In this document: positions 27,420 through 40,308 of the stretch, piece after piece
Numbering within the stretch: position 1 is the stretch's first letter
How the letters are laid out: every line of letters starts with the position of its first letter
DNA from: Anthostomella pinea
Lineage: Eukaryota; Ascomycota; Sordariomycetes; Xylariales; Xylariaceae
DNA length: 64,000 nucleotides
Assembly: GCA_963556695.1 (NCBI GenBank)
Contig: CAUWAG010000007.1
Coordinates: forward strand, 3,658,001-3,722,000
Direction: 5' to 3'
Position numbers and translations under genes: made by a program
The notes under the pieces: generated by a model
Told to the model about the DNA's origin: nothing
Database searches by the model: none
The model's input: only the letters and a program-made list of their open reading frames with translations

Positions 27420-29394
27420 GCGATGGTTGTCGAAGGATACTACGTTGTCAAGCAGAGTATCGGTTACCCTGGTCGACAGCGTATATTTCTCGATGGGAAA
27501 AACGAACGTCGTAGAGTAGTAGGTTAAAGGTTACCCAAGTACAGTGCTGAAAAGTCTGCGTGTGGTAGTAAGCAGAAATTTCCTGTCGCAAGCGGTACCA
27601 GTGACGATGTTGTTGTGGTGACAGATTAGGAGGGAGGGGTAGCCGAAAAAGGAGGAGTGCGAATCAAGGGAGCAACTCACACAATGTTTTTATTATCGTC
27701 CTAGGAGAAAGGGAGCCTCGTCGCAAGATGCAAATTGCAACACAGAAACGAATGTATAGCCGCCTCAGAGCAAGAGGCTTCCTGGAAGGTAAATGCTATC
27801 TCTGATAGAAATCGGCGTTAAAGGCCACGATGGGCGAGAACCTTTTCTTCTTCTTTTTCTAAGCTCCGAGGAGCGCCCAGCAAATGCGCCAATCCACACT
27901 ATAGGTTTGCTGACCAGGTGGAATAATTGCGCCTGCAACCATGGAGATAGAGGCAGCAGGTACAGATCGAGAGTGAAGGTCTCGTAGTGGAGTGTTGGTG
28001 AGGAATGGTGACCCCTTCTCCAGTCGCATCCGTCGCGGCTCCTTCTCCGAAAACCGGAAGTTCTATTCTGATGTGATTGCCTGGTACAAAGGACACCACC
28101 AGGGAGGCCTGCCGAGGCTGTAAAGCGGTCGATACTGGGATCGGGGGATCTTCGATAGAAGTTCGAAATTCTTTCCAAGCAAGCCGGTGTAAACGAGTGA
28201 CGAGGTGCTTACAGGAACGGATGTGGATTAACGCGGTGGCTGTCTGCTTCGAGGCACTTGATCCGGCTTCGAAAGACTGGGCGAATTTCTCTTGCTCCCC
28301 CCTATGTTTCTTTGGTTGAGTACCTGTTCGTGGTCAACGCCTGAGACTCTTTGGTCTGCACTGGTACCGCCTTTGTTAGTCTCCTCGCGTGTGCCTGGAC
28401 TGGCGTCGCACTACACAATATGGCCAACGTCGCAGAGGTAGTCCGCGCGCAACGGGTGATCCGGACTACCTTGGAGCTCTTCCTATAGGCACCGCCACTG
28501 GCCTTGTTTGGTTTCGCGGTTTCGGGATCGGTCTGCTGAGGTAGTCCAGCTCTCGTCCGGGCCGCTGGCTACCGACAGAAATCCGCCGTGAAGCTATTAT
28601 AGCTGCCGCCGCCAGGGAGTTGGGCCTTTAGCCGCGTTAGAACGTGCTGGATTCGCTCGTGGTGGTGCCACAACCCCGAAGATGTGACAATGTTCGACCG
28701 AGGAAGCCTTCGGTGTCCCGAGCTTGTTCTGGCAGATCTCTGCTGTAGTAGGATAACCGGCCGAATCGTTTGGAGGTGCAGTGCCAACAGGTCAGGTCAG
28801 TAGGTCCTACAGGTGGCAAATTGTCGAACAGGCGGTCGTCTTGGAGATCGTCCAGCAAGGCGAAATGGAGAATAGGCGCAGTGTACAATGCCTCGTACTC
28901 GTAGATGGTGATAGAGCTTGGGGAGGCGAATCTGGAGCTGATCGCGCAGTTGGACGGATGATGGTGTGGGGGAGGAGTAAGAATATTCCTTGTAGGTATA
29001 TCAAAGAGCGTAAGTTGGGGAGTATGTACGCGCTGGTCCAAGACGGCACAGATGTAGAGGCCCAAAGCGAACGATAGTGGCATGAGCTAGCCAATAACTG
29101 TAGGAATCAACAGAGGGCGATACCAAGTAACATTAGGCACTGTGATTTCACAGGATGACGATGATGTGCCGAGGTGTGTAGGGATCTACCGAAAGACCAT
29201 GTCCCTCGACCCTCGAGGGTAGAGTCTCGGGGGGTGCATGGTACGGTACACAGTACCCAGAATGGGCATGCAACTCCATGTACAGTGAGGCCACGGCTGC
29301 CAGTGACCCATGCTGTCCTCGGTTCGCATTTGATGTTGGTACCTAATGCGGTATCAGGGCAAATGTGCAACCCCATGGTCAGGTAGTTTCTTCT
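27420..29394. other. Upstream region of the velvet gene and gene-poor DNA
   Basis: Roughly 800 bp of promoter and probable long 5' leader, with pyrimidine-rich runs such as TTTTCTTCTTCTTTTTC near 27843. The 148-residue minus frame at 28637-29083 has no family likeness and is not called. Nothing else recognised. Confidence 0.4.
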
Positions 29395-29650
29395 AGGTTT
29401 ACCAGTTTAAAGCAGAATTATATTAAGACATTTATATACAAACAACTTAAATATCTTTAAATATAAAAAATTTAATAACTATTTATTTTATCACGTAATT
29501 TTTATTATATAGGTAGTTGTTAACTTATTATAATAAAACTTAATACGCATTACTTAAAATAATATTATAGTGTTAATTGACGTTAAATAAGCTTAGATTT
29601 CTTGATAAAGTAAAGTATAAAGCTGACGGTTAACTAAGTAAACCATTTTT
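29395..29650. repeat. Short AT-rich block, RIP-like
   Basis: An abrupt change to mostly A/T with many TA steps and no long frame, as in repeats degraded by RIP. The borders to balanced-GC DNA are sharp. Confidence 0.6.
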
Positions 29651-32600
29651 AGCACCTTGCTTTACGGGGCCTTGGCAAGTCCCGCCTTTCTCCATCCCTT
29701 AAGCGAGACGGACGGTCGAGACGGATATGACAGGAAATTTTCCGTTCGGAATCCTTGCCGGAGAACCGCGTGGCGGAAGTCACTCGAGTTCAGGCATCGA
29801 CTGGGGTCTGGCCGTTGAGAGTCTTTTCAGGATTGAAGCCAGAGAACCACAGACAGCACAGTGCGTTTGACTTGCAGTCAGTGAAGCTGTCCGTCAAACG
29901 CGCAGATCGGAATTGGCAAATGACATTATTCCGCCTCTGATGAGTAGTGTACTTGCGTATGTAGTAAGTGCTGACAAGACAGATAGATGCAGAGGATGGC
30001 AGCGCTCGTCAGAGGCAGAACCGAGCCCGAGAGACGTGGACGCTGTGCCCCACTGTGCATTGCAAGCGAGTCATCTAAAACTCAAGTTTGATTCCTCAGT
30101 TGCATCCTCCTGTCAGAGTACATTGGCTTTGAGCCTTGAGGAGGGCCGATGCCACCTAGCAATTCGATTTACATTAGCTGTGGCCAAGTATCGAGACGAC
30201 ACCGCAGGCCCCGAGTCCGAGCTCGTAACATGTCCACTTGACATTGTGCTGCCCTGCCGGTAGAGGGTGCCGTTGATTACATGATCCCATCACTTCGGGT
30301 ATCCTGGAATCTGCTGCCAAGCGCGACAGGGCTTCCAGAGCTGCTCTCGGACGCTGCAGCCAGCGTTGCTCAATGCAAGATTGCCTGGTGGCGATGGAGA
30401 TGGAGATCTGAAAGCAGCGAGCAAGCGCAGCGATACAGCGGCCCGGCGTCGACGTGACACAGCGCAATGCGTTCGAAAAGGCATTTTCATTTGTACCCAT
30501 TTCTACCTTGCTGCTGTCAAGATCGGGCGACGATCCGAGGCGGGACGGGGTCGGTAGCGTTTCGGAAGCTTCCACGGCCCATGTCAAAAAATGCGGATCG
30601 CATTCATCCAGCATTCACCACGGGGCGACCGTCCGAAAGGAGAAAATGAAGGTTCAACTTCTCAAAGGTATGTGCGATTTGGGCTGTACTCGAGGGCCGA
30701 CCGCATCTGTGGTTTGACAGATGCATATCTGTGCAGCAGATCTGATATCGACGTTGTTATAGTGCAGGGATGAGGGTTCGATACGCCGAGTGACCGTTTC
30801 AGGCGGCTGGCTGGTGTACCTACAATTCCCGCGAGAGGCCATTTGGCATATGGATCTGGAGGATTTGATGCGAGTTGGCAAGTTGGCAGTGGGTAGGGCA
30901 GGGCAGGCGGCTGACCTGGCAAGCCTCGCCAGGGCCCTGTCAAATGAGTGACTGTGAAATTTATGCTGTTTGCACGACAGCTGTACGCACAAGTCGGGTG
31001 TGTGTGCTCCCGTAGCCCTCGAGTTGAGCTCGACGGGTCATGGTCATAAAGCCCTGTCGTAGGCGCGCGCGTGCTTGCTCCATCTTGCATATCGACGGGT
31101 AGAGGCGTGACAAGAATTCCGCGCAGCTGGACCTCGTCAAGTCCCAGAACCCAATATTGATGAAAAGAGGTTCCCGGGTCCTCCCATATGGACCGCAGAT
31201 AGGTAGAGAAGAGGATTGGATCTCTGGTTCAGGGAGCCGGGAAGCACGTCCAAATCCTAAGATCTGACCTGTGTTCCTGGTGGATAGCCGTGAAGCGTTA
31301 ACGCGTTCTGGTCTGCACAGAACAATGGTTCTCTCCAGATCTGGTCAGGCTGGGCGCCCAGTCAGGTTTCGCAGTATATCAACCTGACAGCCTGACCGGC
31401 ACGGCAGGTGATCCGGTGTAGCAGCAACACCAACACCGGACGATCTGGACCACCCCAATGGCTGACGCAATGCATGCGGGCGATCATCCATATGCAGCTA
31501 CCGCCTCTCATGTCATGTGAAGATTTGCCCAGCTTCTTCCGCAGCCGGTTTTCAGGCACAGGCCATGCATGATAAGCAGGCCGGTTGGTTGGGCGGTCGG
31601 TTGGTCGGTCTTCAAGAGGATGATCGTCCCCATGGAAGACGAAGAGCCGTCCAGGCGTGATGAGATGATCAAACAGCGACGTTGACCGCGCCCAGGATGG
31701 CCCTTGTCTCTGTCTCTGGCGGTGGCATGCGTGGGTGTCTCTGCATATGCACCTTCAGGGCTGTTCGGAACTCTCCCTGCCCAGTGGGATTTATTCCAGC
31801 CTGGTGTGAGCGGAGATTGCAGATGGGGGAGGCCACGCACTCCATGCGTTCACTCGTCCGAGGTTCTTACTAAGCCTGTCATCTCAATCTGACTAGGCCC
31901 TACTTCAGCCAACGTCCATGGAGACTTGAGAACAGTCTCCTTGTTGGGAGCAGAGCTGCAGGTTGGTGAAGTAGGCTGTGGTGTTGTGTAGAGACTTGAA
32001 GGCATTCCGGGTTTGGACGCAGGTGTGACACACCGCCATGGCCTCTACTGTGCACACCGGAGTCAGGCACGGTTCAGATAAGAGTATCCAACGTCTGCCG
32101 GCGCGTCTAAGCCACTGTCCCTGACTTACTTATGTACCTTACCTTTGTGTGGCTGCACTGCATGCAGGTTCCTTGTGACCGACTTATCACAGTGCGAGCA
32201 CGTCTTCGGCGCTCTTAGGGCGCTCAGCCCGCTGTGACCTCATCACATGCTAGCCCTGGAGGCGGTGCAGCTGGCCTACCTAGGTACACTTGACAGCACC
32301 AGGCCAGCCAGGCATCTCTTTCTGTCTGCAACTTTGCATCTACAACATCCCAAACCATCCCGCTACCTGTTGCAGATCTGCCCTGACTGCCTGATCGCTC
32401 GCCAGCCGCCAACGCATTCCGCTTCCCAGCGTCTTCCGGTTGCTGCTCATTTGAACGTTCGTTGATGGGATATACCGATAGATGCGAAGGTAGGTACCCG
32501 TACATGTCCTGCCTTTCCGTCTGTGGTGCACGCAGACAGCCGCCGGTTTTCAACGTACGGTAGCGATCCCCGCACCCAAAAGGATTCTTCGCCAGATCTG

Positions 32601-35600
32601 GGGTCCAGATTGATGAACGATGCCAGCCAAAGACGGAGATGGTCTGTCTGCAACCAAAGATGGGAAAGATGGGACGATTGCCAGCCATTCAGACATCACC
32701 ATGTCAGACAGACACAGGTGGTGGTTGCCCTAAGCCGCCCTCGCGAATCATGGTCCATCCCCATTGACGACAGCTACCTACTCAATGTAGGCTAACTCAA
32801 TGCTTCACGTCCCGGCACCATGTGGCCGCAACCGTTTGAAGACCCTTCCCGCCGCCTCCCGTTAAGGCTTTGCGCGGAACCATGGCCAAGCGGCCTTGAT
32901 CTCCACGCTTCGTCATGCACTTGACCGGTACCTACCAGCTCTCGTCTTCGGCGACGTAGTGACTAAGCGACGCCCAGGACTGCTTCCGTCCAGGCGCACA
33001 GGACGTAGGACTATTTCGCAATCCCTTTACCAGGTCGACGCAAACCACGCAATGCTATTCATACTGAGAGATGGTCCTGCCGTCGAGACCTAGTCCTAGC
33101 ATTTCTGTTGGTTGGTTATCTCGCGAGTCTCACATGATCGGAATTTGCAACCACCAAGTCTCTGGTATGCGGGCGGGATCACACGACGACGGTGAACAGC
33201 ACTTCTGCCGGGAGAGGACTGTGCAAACTACCGAAGCTTCGACGCACCAATCTATTGGCTGCGTGTACTTCAACGTGTTAAATCATCTGAAGTTGAGGAT
33301 GGGACGGCCAGTACCATGCTGTTGAGTACTCCGTGGTGCCAAGCGCACAGCCTTCCAACTCGAAGTCTCGAATCCTTGCCCGGCAGTCGACATTCGCTTA
33401 CTTGGACGCCGTCACCGATGGGCCAGACCTGGCTTCGACATGGCGATCGTGCGATGTGGTATCCAACGGTCACTGAAAATATCCCGCTCACTTGGCGCAC
33501 GTTTTTCTCCTCGTGCCAGCCAGAGCATTATATCCACTCATGATGTCATGTCGAAGTGCGGAGGCTCTCGCGTACTTCCTGTTCAAATGTTTGTGCGTCG
33601 ACTGTCGTGTTTTCGGCCATTTGGGATGTTAGCTAAAGTCATCCGTGTGGCCGAGAGCGTACGCATGCCTGGGCTTCGGCATCTCCAATATGCAAACGCG
33701 TAGGCCGGTTTGGTACAGCAAGCCAACAATGCATCTCGTTTCCACCAACGCGGACCGGACGCCGATGTGAGTTTGCCGACTCTGCAACAAACGACACCGC
33801 CAAGACCGCTGCCTGACTACCAGAGCAGAGAAAGCGTTGCTACAGTCTCATTCCTTCTCTCAGGATACTTCACTGCGTTCTACTCCACGGTGTCTATGCG
33901 GCACAGTCCAGCGTCATCCGAGCCTAGACTCTCGGACCAGATAGGGCTGTATCATGCCTCGATAGGCTTTGACAACAATCGACCAGCCCGGCTTCATGCA
34001 AAAATCAGGACTTGAAACGAGGGATCCACCACGGCATGAACGGAGCGTGTACCAACTGTGACACCTGGTGTACATGCCGTGGTGTCTTTGTATCACGGCT
34101 CCTAATGCGAGGCCCAGCCTGTCTGGAATTGTCTCGGATATCGGTTGAATATGTCTGCCGGTCACTGCGTCACCCCTGCACAGCCCGAATCTGAGCCACG
34201 AGTAGCTTATTCGTTTCGTTTCTGACGGTTTATCTTCATGCTCACAAACAATCATTATGCCAGGACACTCCATGCATATCACGACAACATGGGACGAGAT
34301 CGACATTTCATCTTCCGGGTTTTTGCTGAGCTCGGGCCAACACCTGCGGTGCAATGCAATTCCCGCCAAGCGCCGACCCAACTGGCTTGCCGGCCCGCCA
34401 CTCTTCGCGGATCGGGTTTTATTTTGTGTCTTCGTGCCACGCCACGCAACGCAACGCAGACTTGGTGCATTGCCACCTTACAGCCCAAAAGCTACTGCAT
34501 GTTCCATGTGCTGAGCCGTCACTAGTGTGCATCTGCGCATGCGAGCGCCTTTGTGAGTGAGACCTGCAGAGGTCGCACGGCATGAAGGGTTCGGGCGGCT
34601 AATTGCTCGAACCGGAGCTGTAAAACTCATCGTCTTTCCGCAAACAGCAAGGGACCGGACCCTCGCTTGTTCAGCACGTCAGGCCAGGATCTACATGCGT
34701 ATCTATCTGCCAGTGGCTTCAGATCTGGGGATATGACTTTTCAGGGGCATTACTACCTTCCTGTCTCCACTGTGCCGTTCGCTTTCCCGGTCAATGCCGC
34801 AAATCTCCAAGCATATGATATCTCCATCTTCATGTAGCCCCATGCATAAGCCGCCGCTATCAATGCTGCACGCTCGCTCATGCCACACACCCGGCAATAC
34901 ATTCTCAGAGCGGCAGTGAGGCAGTAATCACAAGGCCGAACAGCCAAGCGAGATCACCTGATTCTCACATAATGCGCGAGCTGGGCCACGACGCGACCAT
35001 GCAACAGTACACGCACTCGGCGGCGCCGTGATGCCTCAATCACTACGGTCACCACATGCAAAAGAACAGGTATGGGGTATGAGAATGATCGGACGTCTCT
35101 GCTACACCGTCTTCGCAGGCACCCAGCACAGCCTCCCACTTTGCATAACATGTCGCAATACGGCGTCCGCATAGGTCACCGGCCCGCAGGTTGCCTGTGT
35201 GCACGGACATATCAAGTGGCGGTATATGGTGATCCTAGATATCGTGATGTTACGGGCGTACCTTCGCCAGGTCACCGTGTTACCCGTGATGAGCCAGGAA
35301 CCTCTTCGCACTCGTGATTGATCGATTACTCTGGGGGCTTGGTCTGTCTGAGCCGGCGATGACCTACCGCACATGAACGCCGGTTTCATGTTCAGTCAAT
35401 TTGACTAGCAACACTTCCTTGGCGTTGACATCGTACCAGGACTTCGAGGACCTCAGTGTGCAAGGCTACACGCATGAGCAGAACGAAGTCCATCTGGATC
35501 CCCCATACCCAATAGGCGTCGTCAACGGCTGATTGCCGAGTATGTCTTCTGGTCTGTAGCGTCAACACCACAGCATCATCTACCTGGTCATTGTACTGTC

Positions 35601-37340
35601 AACCTGCATGATGATCCCACTGATAGGAGGCTCATGCAGTTGCCTGATCAAAAATATCGATCTTTCCCGTGCGTCGATGTTTCCTGACAGATGGCCAGTC
35701 AAGAACGCGCCCCCCTTTCTGCAGTCGGTGAAGACCGCTGTTGGCAGTCCTGGTTTCGCCATGCAACTTCCTTTGAGTGGCAAAGCTCTCGCCACATATA
35801 TCCAGGATCATACATACAGTACACTTGCTGACACCGCGGCTTGAGGATCACACGGTGCCATCATCAAAAGGATTCTCGATTAACAGGTTTATGGCGCAGG
35901 CTGTGTCACAGTACATCCAACTACGCCGCCTTCCTTCAATGGTATTGGTCTCATAGATCTACTCAGTCTAAACATTATACCCTACACTAAGAGACAAAAG
36001 AATCGGTATGCAACGTCGATGAGTCCCAGGCAGAGTGTGGTGCATTACAGGGCGTTAATATGACAGCACAGTCAGACTTGGTGCCATGAGGAGCATATCC
36101 GTTCACGTCTCGAAGTAGCCTTTTGAGCTGTTTGGCAAACAAGGGATGCCTAAGCGGTGTAGCAATGGGCTACCGTCCAGTATCGAACTGGTGGCGCTAT
36201 TATTCAACCCTTCAGGCTTTTAAATGAGTCTCTCAGGCCTGAGGCAAGAGACCCTGTGGGAGCTTGAAAGCTATACGGCCGTCTTCGCCCACTCGGCGCT
36301 CTATCACCAGCACTCGGTGTATACCGCGTGGTCCTATCTGACGACCACTATCAATAAGGCAGGATCTTTCGAAGCAGTGCTATATCTCTCACCTCATACG
36401 CCAGGGGTTAGCCGCGGGTATGTCGGCAGTGCTAAAATATCCCGGTACTGCTAGATGATGATGCAAAACCCTGAAGGCCGTCGAGGCGCAGTGCTCTATT
36501 TCTGGAATCATATATCTCCTCACTCGACCAAGTTAAGTGGCTTTCTTGACTAATACCTTCCTCAGCTCAAGCTCGTTCCCATCGAAGGCTTCCTTGGAGC
36601 TGTCACACAGAATCCGCGTACAGCCAACTGCGGTCCGAGGAAGCATACGACTCATCGTGTGCTTGCTGCACTGTATTTGAAATCAGGGCATTTCGTCACG
36701 CCTCTTAACAATGAAGCCAGCGGCAGTCCACAGATGACGGAGTGCCAGCTCGGCAGTGCACCTTCGACAGCTCGCCAAAGCACGGCCACGTTCTACGGCA
36801 ACGACATGTTGTGTACCCCTGAGATGAGGTTACGGGAAATAATTCTTTTTTCTCTACAGCGGTGCATGGTCCTTTGCAGAATGCACCTGTGTCTCGGCTC
36901 CATCCATTGCTGATGTGTGGCTCGCACTCCCGACCCATATTTCTCCATCCCGTCTCCTAAAGTTCGGTACGACTGCAAGTGCGAAACAAGATTGGGGTCC
37001 ATCTCCCGCTTCTGTTTGCTGAGCGCGGAGGCCTGCTCCTCGGTCAAAAGGCACGGGTTTTTTCGTGGCTGGTTTTTAAGTGCCGGGCCCGGAGACTCGG
37101 GGCATGGAAAGTAAGGCCAAGCTGTCTTTACCCTGCCTCTGATGACGCGAGGCACCATTTCAGCTTCTGAGAGTTTGGGAGCTTAGCTGTTGGGCCTCTG
37201 TGAACCTGTAAGCTTACCTCCTGCTCAAAGACCTGCTTGTAGGATCAAAGCTCCTAGGTCTTTACGCCTGTCGCGCTTTCGAAGTATTCCCTTTCGAGGT
37301 ACCCGCCCAGACTAATAACGTGGTTAACCTGGGGTTAGCC
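29651..37340. other. Long gene-poor stretch of balanced composition
   Basis: About 7.7 kb without a recognisable gene on either strand. Frames up to about 150 residues (for example 32224-32688 minus) overlap others and show no motif. GGTT/GGTC-type simple repeats occur near 31580-31610. It could hold non-coding transcripts or very decayed genes; the sequence alone does not decide. Confidence 0.4.
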
Positions 37341-38028
37341 CAGGTCTTTAACTTGAATATTTGTTAATAAACTCGCGAATTATGCCAGTATATCCGATTA
37401 GTAGAAATCGTTATTAAAAAAAAAGTAAATTTATAAAGCTAATATGTTAAATAAAGTTATTAACGTAATTTAACTAGTTATATACTCGGTCGCATTTACA
37501 AGCCTTTATAAAGCTAAATGTCGTATTTTTCATAATAGTAATACATTTAACTTTAATCGACTTTGATTTTGTTATTTTTCGAGCCATACGTAATAATAGC
37601 ACTTTTAAGCTCAATTAATTATAAACTCGTTATTTTTCAAACCATACGTAATAATAACATTCTTTTAAATTATTAACTTTAAAATAATCATTCTCTAAAC
37701 CGTTTATAATAGTGATACTTTCGAGCTTTTTTACCTTTTAACTGGTGGTTTTCTATAATATTTATCATAATAATACTTTTTGAGCTTTTTAAAAGCAAAA
37801 TTATACCTCTTATATTTTTATTTTGCGCTTATTAAGTGTTAAATTTACTTGTTTAAATAAATACTAGGTTGAAATAGCTCGTATATAGCGAGTATTTATT
37901 ATAATAAGTTTAAAACTTATTGACTAGTTTGATAAAGTAAACGCAGTACCTTATTTTATAGAGAAATAAATAATTATAAGTCGGGGTTTAAAATTTATCG
38001 GCTTATTAGATTTGAGTAATACTGTAAA
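37341..38028. repeat. AT-rich RIP-like block, left part
   Basis: Strongly A/T-rich with repeated decayed phrases such as CCATACGTAATAATA (near 37584 and 37640), suggesting a mutated repeat. No coding frame. Confidence 0.75.
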
Positions 38029-38286
38029 TGTCACGTTCCAGAGATAAGATAGGACGTAAGAGCCCTCTATACACTATCTACATATGAAAATCTCTTGGTG
38101 AGGAGGGAAGAAGAGATTGAGCCCACCAGCCAATTCTGGTAGGGGATATGATCTGTGTGCCCGCCCCACTATCCGTTGCCTTAGTAGCTGGCGGATTAAC
38201 AGTCGCTCCGCTCACGTGACCAATGCACATGAGTGGCTTGGAGATCTGGTGGTATGGGTGACCATACGGGTGAGCATACCATCACA
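38029..38286. mobile_element. Solo-LTR-like insertion, 258 bp, flanked by GTAAA
   Basis: A GC-normal island inside AT-rich DNA. It starts TGTCACGTTCC, ends ACCATCACA (TG...CA borders), and is flanked by GTAAA at 38024-38028 and 38287-38291, a 5-bp target duplication. These are the marks of a solo LTR left by recombination of a retrotransposon. It shows no RIP-like decay although its surroundings do. Confidence 0.72.
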
Positions 38287-39885
38287 GTAAATCTCATTTT
38301 TAAAAAGTATTTTTATATAATTGAAAATATTACTAAGCATTTTTATCTTAGTTTTTAAGCTACCTTGTAATAATATTTTAGTTAATTAACACTGCTAAAA
38401 AAGAAATTAACTTCCTATTAAAAAACATACTAATATAAACAACCTAATTTCGATCCTTATTACGCTTTGATTAAAATATACCGATTATTTTAAACAAACT
38501 AACTTTGTCCCAATAACTCGATTATTCTTCACAACGTATGAATAAAGTTTATTAAATAACAACCTTACTTTAATAAAAACTTCCTCAAAATTTTAGCCGA
38601 AAAATAAATAAAGGTAATTGTCTTATTAAGCAAGCTATTAATATAATTAAAATCAACCTTATTCCTAAATTTACTATTAAGATTAAAAGCAAAACCTTTG
38701 ATTAATATAAGGGTCAAAATTCTTTGATAACCCATAAAAGCTTCCTTATAAAGCTTTTAAACCCATTTTTATCAATTCCGCTTTAATTAAAACTTTTTAA
38801 AATCCACGACGATATTTATCAACTCTTTAAATATTATCTTAAGACCTTTAATATAAAAAGTAAAAAGGGCCTTAATATATCGTTTACTACTCTAACTTAA
38901 ATAACCAAACTTAATAGCTTACTTATTACGGTATATATAATATTACAAACATTTATAAAATACATAAAAACAATTTCATATCTTGTTTTAAAGCACTAAA
39001 ATCTAAACTTTTATATATATATCTAATCGTAACGTTATTAATTACTTTTAAAAACTGCTAGTCTTTACTAATTCTAATCTCGGCTTAATATACAGCTATA
39101 CTATTTTATACTTTGAAAACTTTTCTTAAGTTTATAAAAAAGTTACCAACTTTAAAACCAAGCTAGATTAACGTTTTTCTATTAATAAAGTATAAAAAGT
39201 TAATAATCATAAAAAGCTGATTCGATTGACTTATTTAATTTTAAACCCTAAAAACAAGAACATAAACTATTACCATACTTGAAAATAAAATCTTCACTAT
39301 AATTAAAATCTATTATAAAAGTACCCCTGATTCTACTTATTTAAAAATTAATCCACGCTAATCCGGGAAAAAAATAGCCTTCCCATCTTTATCAACATCG
39401 CGTGTTTTCTTATTAATAATTTTTTTTTATTAAGTGTAAGAGGTAATTGTTACTACTTCAAACAAAAACTTAACTAGTTCATACCCGATAAAAAAACTCA
39501 CTTGCTGTGTTAATTATGTTAACGAAATAGGCTTGTGTAACTTTTTAGCTGTTATTATTAAAAATAAGCCAATGGAAACAACCAAAAAACAAATTATATT
39601 TTTTCAGAACAACTTTAGGAGAATTATAATGACTTTTATTTTAAGAATAAAGCTAAAAAGCGGGTTTTTTCCGATTTATAAATAAAATTTAATAAATATT
39701 TTATTAGTTTCAAGTTTAAGTTTATTAAACATATAAATATAAGTTACAAAGAAAAAAGCTTTTAAAAATACAAATTATTTAAACGTCTTTTAAAACGTGT
39801 AAATAAGATCTTTTTAAATAAGAATATTAATAACGCCTGAATCTTACTAAGTTATGTATATACCTTTATTACTCCATTAAAAAAA
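38287..39885. repeat. AT-rich RIP-like block, right part
   Basis: About 1.6 kb of very A/T-rich sequence with many TAA and TTA words and no long reading frame in any phase. Probably an old retroelement destroyed by RIP; the element cannot be named. It ends abruptly near 39885. Confidence 0.75.
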
Positions 39886-40308
39886 GAGACGGCGAGTGTG
39901 CTGCCTATTTCGGCATGTTCAGCCTCCAAGTCTGGCAGTGCATTTGCCAGCGATCTGTCGCCGCTTTAAGCTGCATGCCCCACCATGCCCCACCATGCCC
40001 ATGGGCCTTGTACTTCGATGTATCGTTCAAAGTACTCATTTCCCCAATCATGACCCAAATCCTGGACTCTTATTCAGTTCGGTATCTGGTACCGATGCTG
40101 TGTCTTTTCCCTTCCCTTGCTTGCTCGGCCTGTCAGCAGCATAACCAGAGATGGCTCATATATTCCTTTTAAATACCAGGTCTCTCGCTCCAATTGGTCA
40201 ACAATATTTTTGCGTTTTCTCTTCCTCATTACCTCCAGTTGAGTGAGCGCAACCTTTTCTGGTGAACTGCACTTATTATGATCGAGTATCCCTTACAGCT
40301 TTGTTAAC
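39886..40308 (+). promoter_or_regulatory. Upstream region of the DUF3435 gene
   Basis: Balanced-GC DNA between the AT-rich block and the start codon. It has a tandem CCCCACCATG pair (about 39978-39997) and a TATA-like TCATATATTCC near 40157. If a Starship element begins here, its left end should lie in this interval or just to the left. Confidence 0.4.

Noticed and set aside
28637..29083. 148-codon minus frame
   Set aside because: No family likeness and overlapping open frames on both strands; likely chance.
30750..30800. GGTTCGATAC, resembling a tRNA T-loop
   Set aside because: No matching acceptor, D-arm or anticodon stem could be drawn around it.
32224..32688. 154-codon minus frame
   Set aside because: No motif, no intron signals, overlapping frames open on both strands.
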